DNA of 46,877 nucleotides. Origin: Clostridia bacterium. GTDB taxonomy: Bacteria; Bacillota; Clostridia; Christensenellales; Aristaeellaceae. The stretch lies in assembly GCA_030530315.1 (NCBI GenBank), contig JAUMVG010000023.1:1-46877 (forward strand), written 5' to 3'. The notes below the pieces were generated by a model. That model did no database searches. It saw only the letters and a program-made list of their open reading frames with translations, and was not told the DNA's origin. Position 1 is the stretch's first letter, and the number at the start of each line of letters is the position of its first letter. Shown here one piece after another: positions 33,383-41,230 of this stretch. The position numbers and the translations under genes were made by a program.

Positions 33383-33937
33383 CTACTGTTCCATCTGCCG
33401 CCCGATGATGTTCGCCGTGGTCTCGGCCACCTTCTGGTCCACCTCGGTCATCTGGAGGCCGGATTCCCTGCTGAGGAGCATCAGCCCGCCGACGATCTCC
33501 CCGTCCGCCAGGATCGGCGCCACGACCTGCGCCGAGTAATTCTCCGGACGGTCGTCCACCGTGACGGGGATCATCTTCATGCCGGAGGCCAGGTTGTACA
33601 CGGCGACCTGCCGGCTCTGGAGGATCTGGTCGGCCTCGCCGCTCAGCGCCTTCTCCACATACTCCCGCTTGCCCGCGCCGGAGCTGGACACGATGGCGTC
33701 CCGGTCGCTGATCAGCGCCACGTGGCCCAGCGTGCGGTAGAGGGTGTCGGTGTAGTCCTTGGCGATGGACGCGATCTCGCCGATGGGCGAATACTTCTTC
33801 AGCACCACCTCGCCGTCATGGTCGGTGTAGATCTCCAGCGGGTCCCCCTCCCGGATCCGCAGGGTCCGCCGGATCTCCTTGGGAATGACCACCCTGCCCA
33901 GCTCGTCTATCCGCCGTACAATGCCCGTTGCTCGCAT
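33383..33937 (-). CDS. spoVT: Stage V sporulation protein T (SpoVT)
   Basis: A 184-aa AbrB-type regulator: N-terminal swapped-hairpin domain MRATGIVRRIDELGRVVIPK to about 53, then a GAF-like domain to the end (VALISDRDAIVSSSG). SpoVT tunes late forespore (sigma-G) genes. CGGAGGCG precedes the start. A sigma-G-like promoter lies 94-123 bases upstream, agreeing with forespore expression. Confidence 0.97.
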   Translation of the reverse strand: MRATGIVRRIDELGRVVIPKEIRRTLRIREGDPLEIYTDHDGEVVLKKYSPIGEIASIAKDYTDTLYRTLGHVALISDRDAIVSSSGAGKREYVEKALSGEADQILQSRQVAVYNLASGMKMIPVTVDDRPENYSAQVVAPILADGEIVGGLMLLSRESGLQMTEVDQKVAETTANIIGRQMEQ

Positions 33938-34029
33938 AAAAAACGCCTCCGATTGCTCAAACTGGCTGAACGCAGTCGATATCGTCGATTGAAACTGCTC
34001 TCAGCGGCACATACTTCAAGTCGTGTGCG

Positions 34030-34059
34030 TAGTTTGCGCGAATCGGGGCGTTTTATGCG
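34030..34059 (-). promoter_or_regulatory. Sigma-G-like promoter of spoVT
   Basis: Minus strand CGCATA (34059-34054), 17-base spacer, CAAACTA (34036-34030). Compared with the sigma-G consensus TGAATA/TGCATA and CATACTA, each half has one mismatch relative to a listed variant. Confidence 0.5.
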
Positions 34060-34149
34060 CGGATGGAACGGCGCAGCACCACCGGACCGTTCGCTCTCGC
34101 GCGGTCTTTTCGTGGCACCGTCATTCGTGCCGTCAACTCATTTTCAACA

Positions 34150-34178
34150 TTTACAGGAACGAGATTTGGAAGTATAAT
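34150..34178 (+). promoter_or_regulatory. Orphan plus-strand promoter
   Basis: TTTACA (34150-34155), 17-base spacer, TATAAT (34173-34178): near-consensus, yet it points into the 3' end of a minus-strand amidohydrolase gene and no plus-strand gene starts for over 1.1 kb. The rest of the 314-base gap 33938-34251 contains only this and the spoVT promoter. Confidence 0.5.
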
Positions 34179-34251
34179 GGTTCTGCCACAAAAAGCATTG
34201 TCGCGCTGTGACGCCTGCGGCGCTTTCCGGGTTATGGCTTTGCGGGTCGCC

Positions 34252-35127
34252 TCAAGGCCGCCGGCCGTCCCAAACGAACCTCTCCCGTATGGCCGACTCG
34301 CCCGCCCGGAGCACATCGTCGGTCTTTGGTCCGAGGGCCCGCTTCAACAGGGCGTATTCGTCCAGCGTGCCCTTGACGTGGGGCACCTGGTAGGCGCCGT
34401 TGTCGCTGCCCAGGGCAATGCTCCCCCCGTGCTCTGCGCAGAGGGCGACGTTTTTAAGCTGCATGTCCAGTATCCGGGTCAGCACGTCGTCCGGGTAGCG
34501 GCCGCAGCCGATCAGGTTCCCGATGGTCACCAGCGTGGGCACCCATACCGCGCCGCTGCTGGCCAGCGCTTCCACAGCTTCCCGGTCCAGGTATGCGCCG
34601 TGCTCGACGCTGTCCACGCCGGCCTCGATCGCCGCCATCACGGTCTGCGCGCCGTTGGCGTGGGCCATCACGGAGAAACCTTCGCCGTGAGCGATCGCGA
34701 TCAGCTCCCGGATCTGGTTCGCGGTGAGCGGCTCGCTGGTGATGACGCCAAAGCGGTCAAAGTCCACCAGGCCGGAGATCATCACCTTGATGAAATCCGC
34801 CCCGGCCCGTCGCGCCTCCGCCACCATGGCGCGGTAGTCGTCCAGCGTCTCAAACGCCCTGCCGATGAACGCGCCGTAGCGCCCCTTCAGGCACATCGGG
34901 TAGACGGGCGCCCGGTACTCGATGCCGTATTCCGGCGCGAGCTCCCGCGCCCGGAGCGCTGCCCCGAAGGCGTCGCCGCCGTCCCGCAGATAGCTTATCC
35001 CCGCCACGGCGTAGGCCGAAAGCCTCTGCCGGATCAGGTCGTCCCGGACGTGGCCCCGATGGGCCGCGATCGCGTCCTTGTAGTATACGCCGTCCAGCAC
35101 CATGTGCATGTGGCAGTCGCCGAACAT
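34252..35127 (-). CDS. Amidohydrolase-superfamily protein
   Basis: A 291-aa metal-dependent hydrolase. The HxH metal motif is DCHMHM at 4-9; FIKVMISG gives the bridging Lys; VMAHANG and VEHGAYLD supply two further His ligands; LGSDNGAYQ holds the catalytic Asp. This order matches imidazolonepropionase/prolidase-like members (COG1228). It lacks the usual N-terminal beta-sandwich segment, so it is a short form. Start at 35127 has GGAGGG 8 bases upstream; longer readings have a GC-rich N-terminus without metal residues. Substrate unknown. Own promoter at 35234-35262. Confidence 0.8.
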   Translation of the reverse strand: MFGDCHMHMVLDGVYYKDAIAAHRGHVRDDLIRQRLSAYAVAGISYLRDGGDAFGAALRARELAPEYGIEYRAPVYPMCLKGRYGAFIGRAFETLDDYRAMVAEARRAGADFIKVMISGLVDFDRFGVITSEPLTANQIRELIAIAHGEGFSVMAHANGAQTVMAAIEAGVDSVEHGAYLDREAVEALASSGAVWVPTLVTIGNLIGCGRYPDDVLTRILDMQLKNVALCAEHGGSIALGSDNGAYQVPHVKGTLDEYALLKRALGPKTDDVLRAGESAIRERFVWDGRRP

Positions 35128-35233
35128 ACCGCCATCCCTCCAACGCGCAGGCCTCCAGGCGCAAGCGCCACCCGGGGCCGCAGTATTCATTCAATTGACT
35201 TTGCGCCATTCAACGGGCGCGCGTCCGGGTTCC

Positions 35234-35262
35234 ATTATAGGATTGGAAAATTAAGAATGCAA
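35234..35262 (-). promoter_or_regulatory. Amidohydrolase promoter
   Basis: Minus strand TTGCAT (35262-35257), 17-base spacer, TATAAT (35239-35234); leader of about 100 bases. Confidence 0.7.
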
Positions 35263-35324
35263 TCGTCCCCCGCGCATTCGGGCCGGACCCACCGCATACA
35301 CCAACACACAGGGAGGAAGCATCC

Positions 35325-35522
35325 ATGAAGATCCGTTTCAACGAGGACCAGGAGGTCGTGAACACCATCAAGGAGGGACTTGAGCGCACCGGCGGCTACT
35401 GTCCCTGCCGAATGGCCCGCACCCCCGAAAACAAGTGCATGTGCAAGGAGTTCCGCGAGCAGATCGCCGACCCGGAATACGAGGGCTACTGTCACTGCAT
35501 GCTCTACTACAAGGAGAAGTAG
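35325..35522 (+). CDS. Small ferredoxin-thioredoxin-reductase catalytic-like protein
   Basis: A 65-aa protein with three CxC pairs: YCPC (Cys26, Cys28), CMCKEF (Cys38, Cys40) and GYCHC (Cys56, Cys58), the pattern of the ferredoxin:thioredoxin reductase catalytic (beta) subunit, which uses a 4Fe-4S cluster next to a redox disulfide. At 65 aa it is much shorter than the plant/cyanobacterial subunit (about 110 aa), and the cysteine spacings differ. GGGAGGAAGC precedes the ATG. No variable subunit or thioredoxin gene is nearby. Redox role inferred. Confidence 0.8.
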   Translation: MKIRFNEDQEVVNTIKEGLERTGGYCPCRMARTPENKCMCKEFREQIADPEYEGYCHCMLYYKEK

Positions 35523-35570
35523 CCTCGATCAGCCAGGGCGGGTCTGCCGCCTCAGGGGCCCCGGCGCAAA

Positions 35571-35612
35571 GGCATGGCCGTTCGACAAGCGAGCGGCCAT
35601 GCCCTGTTTTTT
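35571..35612 (+). terminator. Terminator of the small FTR-like gene
   Basis: Perfect 10-bp stem GGCATGGCCG (35571-35580) with 35594-35603, then T6. Confidence 0.88.
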
Positions 35613-35622
35613 CCCTGGAGAC

Positions 35623-35670
35623 GCCAAAAACAAGCCGCCCGGGAGGATTTGCAGGTCCCTCCCGGGCGGC
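35623..35670 (-). terminator. Terminator of the foldase gene
   Basis: Perfect 13-bp GC stem (35634-35646 with 35658-35670); minus strand tail TTGTTTTTGG. It starts 15 bases past the foldase stop. Confidence 0.85.
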
Positions 35671-35684
35671 AGTGCGTCGATCTA

Positions 35685-37172
35685 TCAGTCAAGGTTGAAG
35701 GCGTCGATGTGATACACCGGATTCAGCGCGGCGATCCAGGACTCCAGCTCCTCGTTGAAGTGATCGTGCTTCATGGTCTCCAGGGTGTCCTCATACAGCG
35801 CGTCGCGCACGTCCTCGAGGGCCACGGCGCCCGCGGTCACGTCGGACTCATAGCGGATGATGTGCACGCCGCTGGTGCTGATGACCGGAGTCTCGGACAC
35901 GTCGCCGACATTCGCCAGCGCCATCGCGCCCGCGGTGAAGTTGGCGTCCCAGTTGGTGGAGTTGGCGCAGACGTAGTAGCCGCGGGTCTTGGTGGGCTCG
36001 TTCTGCATGCCGGGATCCTCGCCATAGGCCTCGATCAGGCTGTCGAAGTCCTCGCCCGCCTCGATCTTGCCGTAGATCTCGTCCAGCTTGTCCTGCACGG
36101 AGGCCAGGCAGTCGGCCTCGGCCTTCTCGACCGCTTCCTGCAGGCCCTCCAGGCCCGCCTCGGCGGCGTCGATGTCAGCCTGGATCTCCTCGGCGGTGCG
36201 GGGCGCCTCGGTCTCCTCGGCCTCTTCGGCTTCCTCTTCGTCCTCGGCCGCCTCGGTCTCCTCGGCCTCTTCGGCTTCCTCTTCATCCTCGGCCGCCTCA
36301 GCGTCCTCGCCCTCGGCGTCCTCGGGGTTGTTCACGGCGTCCAGCTCGGCGCGCAGGTCCTCGATATTGTCCTGAGCGGCAGTGAGGTCGCTGCGGGCGG
36401 TGGTCACGGCCTGGAGCACCTCGGATTCCGGGACGACCAGGATGTGCTTGACGGTGCGGTAGCCTTCCGGCATCCAGTACACGGTGGTGCTGTCGGAGGT
36501 CATCGCGGACTCAAAGCTGCCGTAGGCGTCGGCGTAGCTGGTCTCGTCGTCGGAGACGGCGGTCTCGTAGGCCGCCTGCAGCTGCTCGTCGGTCACCTCG
36601 GTGATCTCGCCCTCGACGGTCTCCTCGATCAGCTCGTACTGGGCGCTCGCCAGCTGGATGTCGTACAGGGCATCCTGGGTGTAGCCCGCCAGGTACATCT
36701 CGTACTCCGCGCGCTTTTCGCGCTCGGCCTCGGTCTCGCCGGTCACGCTCTCGTAGATGCTGTCGTGGGCGGTCTTATAGTTCTCCTCGGCGGTGGCGCG
36801 GACCTCCTCGGCCTTCTCATCGCTCAGCGCCAGGCCGCGGGACTCCAGCTGCCGGGCCACGGCCACGTTCTGGACCGCGTTTTCCACCACGTCCTGCTCG
36901 ATATCGGTGAGCATGCTGGCGTTCATGTTGATGCCGTACATCGCGTACAGCTGGCTCATATAGGAATACTCGGAGTTGAGGCTGCCCATCACGTCCTCCT
37001 GAAGGACTTGGCCGCCGTCATATTCCGCGACCACGGCGGAGTACTTCTCCTTTGCCGCCGCCATATCCTCATCCAGCTGCATTATGGGATCGATACCGAT
37101 CAGGTTGCAGCCGGTCAGCACCAGCATCAGCACAATCAGGAGGCCGGTCAGCCTCACAAGCGCGTGTCTCAT
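35685..37172 (-). CDS. PrsA/SurA-like foldase lipoprotein with acidic insert
   Basis: A 495-aa lipoprotein: signal peptide with lipobox LTGC (Cys22), a SurA_N-like helical region about 35-205 (LNSEYSYMSQLYAMYGIN, AVARQLESRGL), then a parvulin-type peptidyl-prolyl isomerase domain that begins YRTVKHILVV (238-247) and finishes DFDSLIEAYGEDPGM ... GYYV ... VISTSGVHIIRYES near 442. About 85 residues between these halves are an acidic, coiled-coil-like insert including two exact 15-residue repeats (293-307, 308-322). It would assist folding of secreted proteins at the outer face of the membrane. Start at 37172 with GAGAGGAAG upstream; own promoter inside the previous gene's end. Confidence 0.82.
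   Translation of the reverse strand: MRHALVRLTGLLIVLMLVLTGCNLIGIDPIMQLDEDMAAAKEKYSAVVAEYDGGQVLQEDVMGSLNSEYSYMSQLYAMYGINMNASMLTDIEQDVVENAVQNVAVARQLESRGLALSDEKAEEVRATAEENYKTAHDSIYESVTGETEAEREKRAEYEMYLAGYTQDALYDIQLASAQYELIEETVEGEITEVTDEQLQAAYETAVSDDETSYADAYGSFESAMTSDSTTVYWMPEGYRTVKHILVVPESEVLQAVTTARSDLTAAQDNIEDLRAELDAVNNPEDAEGEDAEAAEDEEEAEEAEETEAAEDEEEAEEAEETEAPRTAEEIQADIDAAEAGLEGLQEAVEKAEADCLASVQDKLDEIYGKIEAGEDFDSLIEAYGEDPGMQNEPTKTRGYYVCANSTNWDANFTAGAMALANVGDVSETPVISTSGVHIIRYESDVTAGAVALEDVRDALYEDTLETMKHDHFNEELESWIAALNPVYHIDAFNLD
36205..36294. repeat. Two tandem 45-bp repeats in the foldase gene
   Basis: Units 36205-36249 and 36250-36294 differ at one base; each encodes AAEDEEEAEEAEETE. The near identity at the DNA level suggests a recent duplication and likely copy-number variation. 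Confidence 0.9.
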
Positions 37173-37219
37173 AACAATCTTCCTCTCAATCTCAGGGCAT
37201 CCACACCCAAAAAATATGT

Positions 37220-37849
37220 TTACCCATATATTATACACATTTCAGACTTTTCCGCAAGGGATTTTGGGAAATCTCCGTTCTGTAAAAATGAATATACCCC
37301 GTTTTTCAGCACATTTTCACAGTCTGTATACAGATTGTTCGCGTCCCCGCCGCAAAACTCCACCGACAGGAGCCTGCCGTGAAAGCGACCCGCGCCCATG
37401 AAGGCGGGCTGCGGACAGCCGGGCCCGGCCTGTCGCGCGCCGATCACCAGCATGTCCGAGACGCACAGCGCGAGGTTCCGCCTGGCGAAGCGGTCCAGTC
37501 GGACCGACCGCCTGTACAGCGCGCCGTCCGCGCAGCTGCCGGCGGCGCGCCTCGGAGGCCGTGGGTCGATCAGCGCCAATCGCTCCACCGGCAGCTGCTC
37601 CGCCAAGGCCAGCGCCGCACCGCATCCCGTGCCGCAGGCGACCGCCGACGCGCCGCCAGTCCCGGACCGCGCCGCCTGGAGCGCGTCCTGGAGCGCGGAC
37701 AGCAATTCCCCTGCCCCCGCCGGCTTCGGCGTTTGAACCCGCATGCCCTTTGACGCGAGAAATGAAGAAAGTCCGGAAAGCCGAGACATTCCGGACAGGA
37801 AATCGTCGATCACCACGCAGCCCATCGCCCTGTGAATCGTCGGCGCCAT
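37220..37849 (-). CDS. Unknown protein, possibly alpha/beta-hydrolase-like
   Basis: A 209-aa protein I do not recognise. GGGGAGG lies 9 bases before the ATG, supporting a real gene. Residues 10-90 alternate strand and helix (GCVVIDDFLSG, then SAVACGTGCGAALALAEQL, RLALIDP), like an alpha/beta-hydrolase N-terminal half; GTGCG stands where a GxSxG nucleophile elbow would be, with Cys in place of Ser. The C-terminal 25 residues are AT-rich at the DNA level because they overlap the foldase promoter. It follows ktrA by 43 bases, so it may be the last gene of the ktr operon. Confidence 0.6.
   Translation of the reverse strand: MAPTIHRAMGCVVIDDFLSGMSRLSGLSSFLASKGMRVQTPKPAGAGELLSALQDALQAARSGTGGASAVACGTGCGAALALAEQLPVERLALIDPRPPRRAAGSCADGALYRRSVRLDRFARRNLALCVSDMLVIGARQAGPGCPQPAFMGAGRFHGRLLSVEFCGGDANNLYTDCENVLKNGVYSFLQNGDFPKSLAEKSEMCIIYG
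37230..37257 (-). promoter_or_regulatory. Foldase gene promoter
   Basis: Minus strand TTGCGG (37257-37252), 16-base spacer, TATAAT (37235-37230), within the last codons of the upstream gene, about 60 bases before the foldase start. Confidence 0.6.
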
Positions 37850-37892
37850 AAATCGCCGCCTCCCCTCTGGTGGCGGCGGGACGCCGCCGGGA

Positions 37893-38561
37893 TCAGCCCC
37901 ACCGATCCATCTTCCTCAGGGTCTCCTCGCTGACCACCGCCAGCAGCACGTCCTCCTCCCGGAGCACGTCGCCGGGCTTCGGCATGGCGTTCAGCTTGTC
38001 GCCGTTTCGGATCGCCACCACGTTGATTCCCATGCGGCTGCGCATGGAAAGCTCCTGAAGGGTGCGCCCAACCCATTCCGACTTCGGTCGGATTTCCACC
38101 ATGGAGTATTCCGAGGAGAGCTCGAGGAAGTCGATGATGTTGCCCGATACAAGGGTATGCGCCACCCTTCGGCCCATATCACGCTCCGGGAACAAAACCT
38201 GGTCCGCGCCCAGCTTTTCCAGCATCCGGCCGTGGAATTCGTCATGGGCCTTGGCGATGACGCGCTTGGCGCCCAGCTCCTTCAGGGACATCACGATGGT
38301 GCCGCTGGCGCGGATATCCGAGCCCATGGTGACGAAGGCCACGTCGAAGTCCTGCACGCCCAGCGCCTCCAGGGCGTCCCGGTCCATGGCGTCCATCTGC
38401 ACCACGTGGGTCAGCACGTCCCGCATGTCCTCCACCAGGTCCATGCGCCGGTCCACGCCCAGGACCTCCTCGCCGTCCTTGCACAGGGTCTCGGCGATGG
38501 CCCGGCCGAAGCGCCCGAGGCCGACGACGATGTACTGCTTCTTCTGATTCTTCCTGCTCAT
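37893..38561 (-). CDS. ktrA: KtrA/TrkA-type potassium channel regulator
   Basis: A 222-aa RCK protein: Rossmann motif VVGLGRFGRAIAETL (12-26) with an acidic strand end EVLGVDRR, and a C-terminal RCK_C domain about 140-220 (MVEIRPKSEWVGRTLQELSM). It forms a ring that gates KtrB and binds ATP/NAD (RCK_N) and often c-di-AMP (RCK_C). The second of two nearby ATGs (38561) is preferred, as GGAGG is 8 bases from it and only 2 from the first. Follows ktrB by 36 bases. Confidence 0.92.
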   Translation of the reverse strand: MSRKNQKKQYIVVGLGRFGRAIAETLCKDGEEVLGVDRRMDLVEDMRDVLTHVVQMDAMDRDALEALGVQDFDVAFVTMGSDIRASGTIVMSLKELGAKRVIAKAHDEFHGRMLEKLGADQVLFPERDMGRRVAHTLVSGNIIDFLELSSEYSMVEIRPKSEWVGRTLQELSMRSRMGINVVAIRNGDKLNAMPKPGDVLREEDVLLAVVSEETLRKMDRWG

Positions 38562-38597
38562 GTTCATGTCCTCCGTTGACTTCGTCCGCGGCTTCGC

Positions 38598-40028
38598 TCA
38601 ACCGATCATCACCCGGTCCTCCGGGTAGCGCAGCAGCTCCCGGGCCTTGTTCTGGCGGTTCGAGAACAGCATGGCCATGGTCAGCGGCCCGATGCGGCCG
38701 ATGTACATGGTGATGATGATCAGTATCCGCGCCAGCGGCTTCAGGTTGGCCGAGCCGATGGCGGAAATGCCCACCGTGCCCACGGCGGACATGCACTCAT
38801 AATACAGATCCAGGAACGCCGCGCCGGGCTGCAGCAGCGACAGCGCGCAGATGTCCACCAGCGCCACCGCCACGGCTATGAACACGATGGCCATGGTCCT
38901 CTGGATCAGACCCTGGTCGATTCGACGCCCGAACACCACGATGCTGCGCTCGCCCCGGGCCACCATGCGCACCGTCAGCACCATGATGGCCAGCGTGGTC
39001 ACCTTCACGCCGCCGCCGGTGGAGGCCGGCGCGGCGCCCACCAGCATCATCAGGCCGCCCAGCAGTTTCGTGCAGTCCCGAAGGCCGGCCTGGTCGATGG
39101 TGTTGAAGCCCGCCGTGCGCAGCGTCATGGATTGAAACAGCGACGCCAGCAGCTTCTGCCCGAAGGGCATCGGCCCCAGCGTGGCGGGGTTGGACCACTC
39201 CAGCGCCAGCACCAGAAGCATGCCGCCAAACAGCAGCGCGCCGTAGCTGACCAGCACCAGCTTGGTGTGCAGCCGGAAGCGCCTGAAGGAGCGCCGGGTC
39301 AGCATGTCGTGCAGCACGCTGAACCCCAGGCCGCCGATGACCACCATGGCCACCGCCGTCAGGTTGATCAGCGCGTCCCCGGCAAAGCCGGTCAGGCTCT
39401 GTCCGCCGCCGAACAGGTCAAAGCCGGCGTTGCAGAAGGCGGAAACCGCGTGGAACAGCGAATAGAAGGCGCCCCTGCCCCAGCCGTAGATCGGGATCAG
39501 GCGTATGGAGAACAGCACGGCGCCGGCCAGCTCCACCGTAAAGGCGCTGACCGCCACCCACTGCACCAGCTGCACCATGCCGCCGATGTCGTCCTCGTTC
39601 AGGGAATCGCGCATGATCATGCGCTCCCGCATGGAGATGTGGCGGCCCATCAACCTGAACAGCAGCGATGCGAAGGTCATGAAGCCGAGGCCGCCCAGCT
39701 GGATCAGTACCAACAGCACCACGTGGCCAAAGGTGGAATAGGCCCGGCCGGTGTCCTGCACCACGAGCCCGGTCACGCACACCGCGGAGGTCGCGGTGAA
39801 CAGGTTGTCAAACCAGGGAATGCCCCTGCCGGAAGCGGAGGCCGCGGGCAGGCTCAGCAGCAGGCTGCCCAGCATTATGATCCCCAGGAAGCCCAGGGCG
39901 ATCATCGGCAGCGGGCTGAAGCCCGTGCCCCGGTATATCCGTTGCAGGCACCACTTTATAAACCGACGTCGGTACTTTCCCTTTCCCTTTTCGTCGATGG
40001 CATCCCGGCCCTTCCAGTTTGAAAGCAC
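38598..40028 (-). CDS. ktrB: KtrB/TrkH-family potassium transporter
   Basis: A 476-aa membrane protein with repeated membrane-pore-membrane units; pore signatures include NLFTATSAVCVTGL, FHAVSAFCNAGFDLFG, FQSMTLRTAGFNTID and YECMSAVGTVGIS, each with the selectivity-filter Gly. It takes up potassium, with sodium coupling typical of KtrB. GTG start at 40028, only 2 bases from the kinase gene's stop at 40031, with its ribosome site GAGAGGG inside the kinase gene's end. A longer upstream reading is the kinase gene in another frame. Confidence 0.92.
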   Translation of the reverse strand: MLSNWKGRDAIDEKGKGKYRRRFIKWCLQRIYRGTGFSPLPMIALGFLGIIMLGSLLLSLPAASASGRGIPWFDNLFTATSAVCVTGLVVQDTGRAYSTFGHVVLLVLIQLGGLGFMTFASLLFRLMGRHISMRERMIMRDSLNEDDIGGMVQLVQWVAVSAFTVELAGAVLFSIRLIPIYGWGRGAFYSLFHAVSAFCNAGFDLFGGGQSLTGFAGDALINLTAVAMVVIGGLGFSVLHDMLTRRSFRRFRLHTKLVLVSYGALLFGGMLLVLALEWSNPATLGPMPFGQKLLASLFQSMTLRTAGFNTIDQAGLRDCTKLLGGLMMLVGAAPASTGGGVKVTTLAIMVLTVRMVARGERSIVVFGRRIDQGLIQRTMAIVFIAVAVALVDICALSLLQPGAAFLDLYYECMSAVGTVGISAIGSANLKPLARILIIITMYIGRIGPLTMAMLFSNRQNKARELLRYPEDRVMIG

Positions 40029-40030
40029 GG

Positions 40031-40960
40031 CTATACCCTCTCGATCCTGATCATGTCCAGGAATGCCCTGTAAATCGTCCTGTCGATGTTCTTGTGGCTC
40101 TCCGTGGCGCAGCGGGCGCTGGCGCAGGCCACGCCCATCCGGAAGGTGTCCTCCAGCTCGTTGTCGCCCATGAAGCCGGCCGCGAGCCCGGCCACCATGG
40201 CGTCGCCCGCGCCCACGGTGGACTGCACCTCGATGTTCATATGGGGCGCGAAAAGGGTCTGGCTGCCGTCCGTGATCAGCGCGCCGTCCGCGCCCAGGGA
40301 GACCGCGACCACCTCGACGCCGCCGTCGATGTAGCGCAGCGCGGCGTCCCGCACGGCCTCGATGCTGGTCAGCTTTTCGCCGGTCATCATCTCCAGCTCC
40401 GCGCGGTTGGGCTTGATCATGAAGGGATGCGCCTCCAGGCCGTACTTCAGCCGCTCGCCGTCGGCGTCCAGCACGCACCGGCAGCCCAGCCCCTCCACCG
40501 CGTTGATCAGCGTGCGGTAGAAGTCCGGCGGGCATCCCGGCGGAAGGGAGCCGGAGAGCACCAGGAAGTCGCTGTTCTCCCCGTGGCGGACGATCAGGTC
40601 CACCATGCCGGAGAGATGGCCCTCGTCGATGACGGTGCCGCTCTCGTTCAGCTCGGTGACCACGCCCGCGGCGCGGTCGAACACCTTGATGTTCGTGCGG
40701 GCGCTGCCGTCGCACCAGATGAAGTCATAGGCCGTGGAGCTCATCATCAGCCGCTTTTCAAACAGCGGGGCGCTGTCGCGGTACATGAAGCCCACGCACT
40801 CGGAATCCAGCCCCAGGCCGGAGACCGTCAGCGCCACGTTGATGCCCTTGCCGGCGGCCACGTCGCTCTTGGCGAGCACGCGGTTCAGTCCGCCGGGGGC
40901 GAAGCCCTCCACCGTCAGCGTCCGGTCTATGCTGGGATTCAGCGATACGGATGTAATCAT
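40031..40960 (-). CDS. fruK: 1-phosphofructokinase-type PfkB kinase
   Basis: A 309-aa PfkB-family kinase: TSVSLNPSIDRTL at the N-terminus, GKGINVALTVSGLG (substrate loop), LSGSLPPGCP, KPNRAELEMMTG and the catalytic STVGAGDAMVAGLAAG with its Asp base. Closest to FruK/LacC hexose-phosphate kinases; fructose-1-phosphate or tagatose-6-phosphate are both possible since no PTS genes adjoin. Its ATG overlaps the stop of the small membrane gene (ATGA), and its end abuts ktrB. Confidence 0.88.
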   Translation of the reverse strand: MITSVSLNPSIDRTLTVEGFAPGGLNRVLAKSDVAAGKGINVALTVSGLGLDSECVGFMYRDSAPLFEKRLMMSSTAYDFIWCDGSARTNIKVFDRAAGVVTELNESGTVIDEGHLSGMVDLIVRHGENSDFLVLSGSLPPGCPPDFYRTLINAVEGLGCRCVLDADGERLKYGLEAHPFMIKPNRAELEMMTGEKLTSIEAVRDAALRYIDGGVEVVAVSLGADGALITDGSQTLFAPHMNIEVQSTVGAGDAMVAGLAAGFMGDNELEDTFRMGVACASARCATESHKNIDRTIYRAFLDMIRIERV

Positions 40961-41163
40961 AGGTCCTTCTCCTGTGGTTCAGCGTTATTATCTGTCCCTG
41001 TGCCGCGCTTTTCGCGCTCCGCTGCCTCGGCCTCCTCCTGGGCTTCCTTCTCCACCGTCTCGAGGAAGCCGCCGATGTAGTGGCTCAGCGTCAGGCCGAC
41101 GATCACGCACAGCGCGCCGAGGACGAGCACCGCCACAAGGACGACCTTCTGTACGTCCGTCAT
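40957..41163 (-). CDS. Small membrane protein leading the fruK-ktrBA operon
   Basis: A 68-aa protein of no known family: one hydrophobic segment (about 6-26, VVLVAVLVLGALCVIVGLTL) and an acidic, Glu/Ala-rich cytoplasmic or surface tail to residue 60. The TGGAGGTGA ribosome site is near ideal. First gene after a promoter, overlapping fruK by 4 bases. A regulatory or assembly role for KtrB is possible but unsupported beyond position. Confidence 0.7.
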   Translation of the reverse strand: MTDVQKVVLVAVLVLGALCVIVGLTLSHYIGGFLETVEKEAQEEAEAAEREKRGTGTDNNAEPQEKDL

Positions 41164-41202
41164 GCCCTCACCTCCACGCGATCGTGACACAGGTTTTATT
41201 TG

Positions 41203-41230
41203 ATTATATCATATTTATGTCAAAATTCAA
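41203..41230 (-). promoter_or_regulatory. Promoter of the fruK-ktrBA operon
   Basis: Minus strand TTGAAT (41230-41225), 16-base spacer, extended -10 TGATATAAT ending at 41203; leader of about 35 bases. Confidence 0.7.

Noticed and set aside
34063-35328. Plus-strand open frame downstream of the orphan promoter
   Set aside because: Antisense to the amidohydrolase, whose metal-ligand motifs are clear; no recognisable domain.
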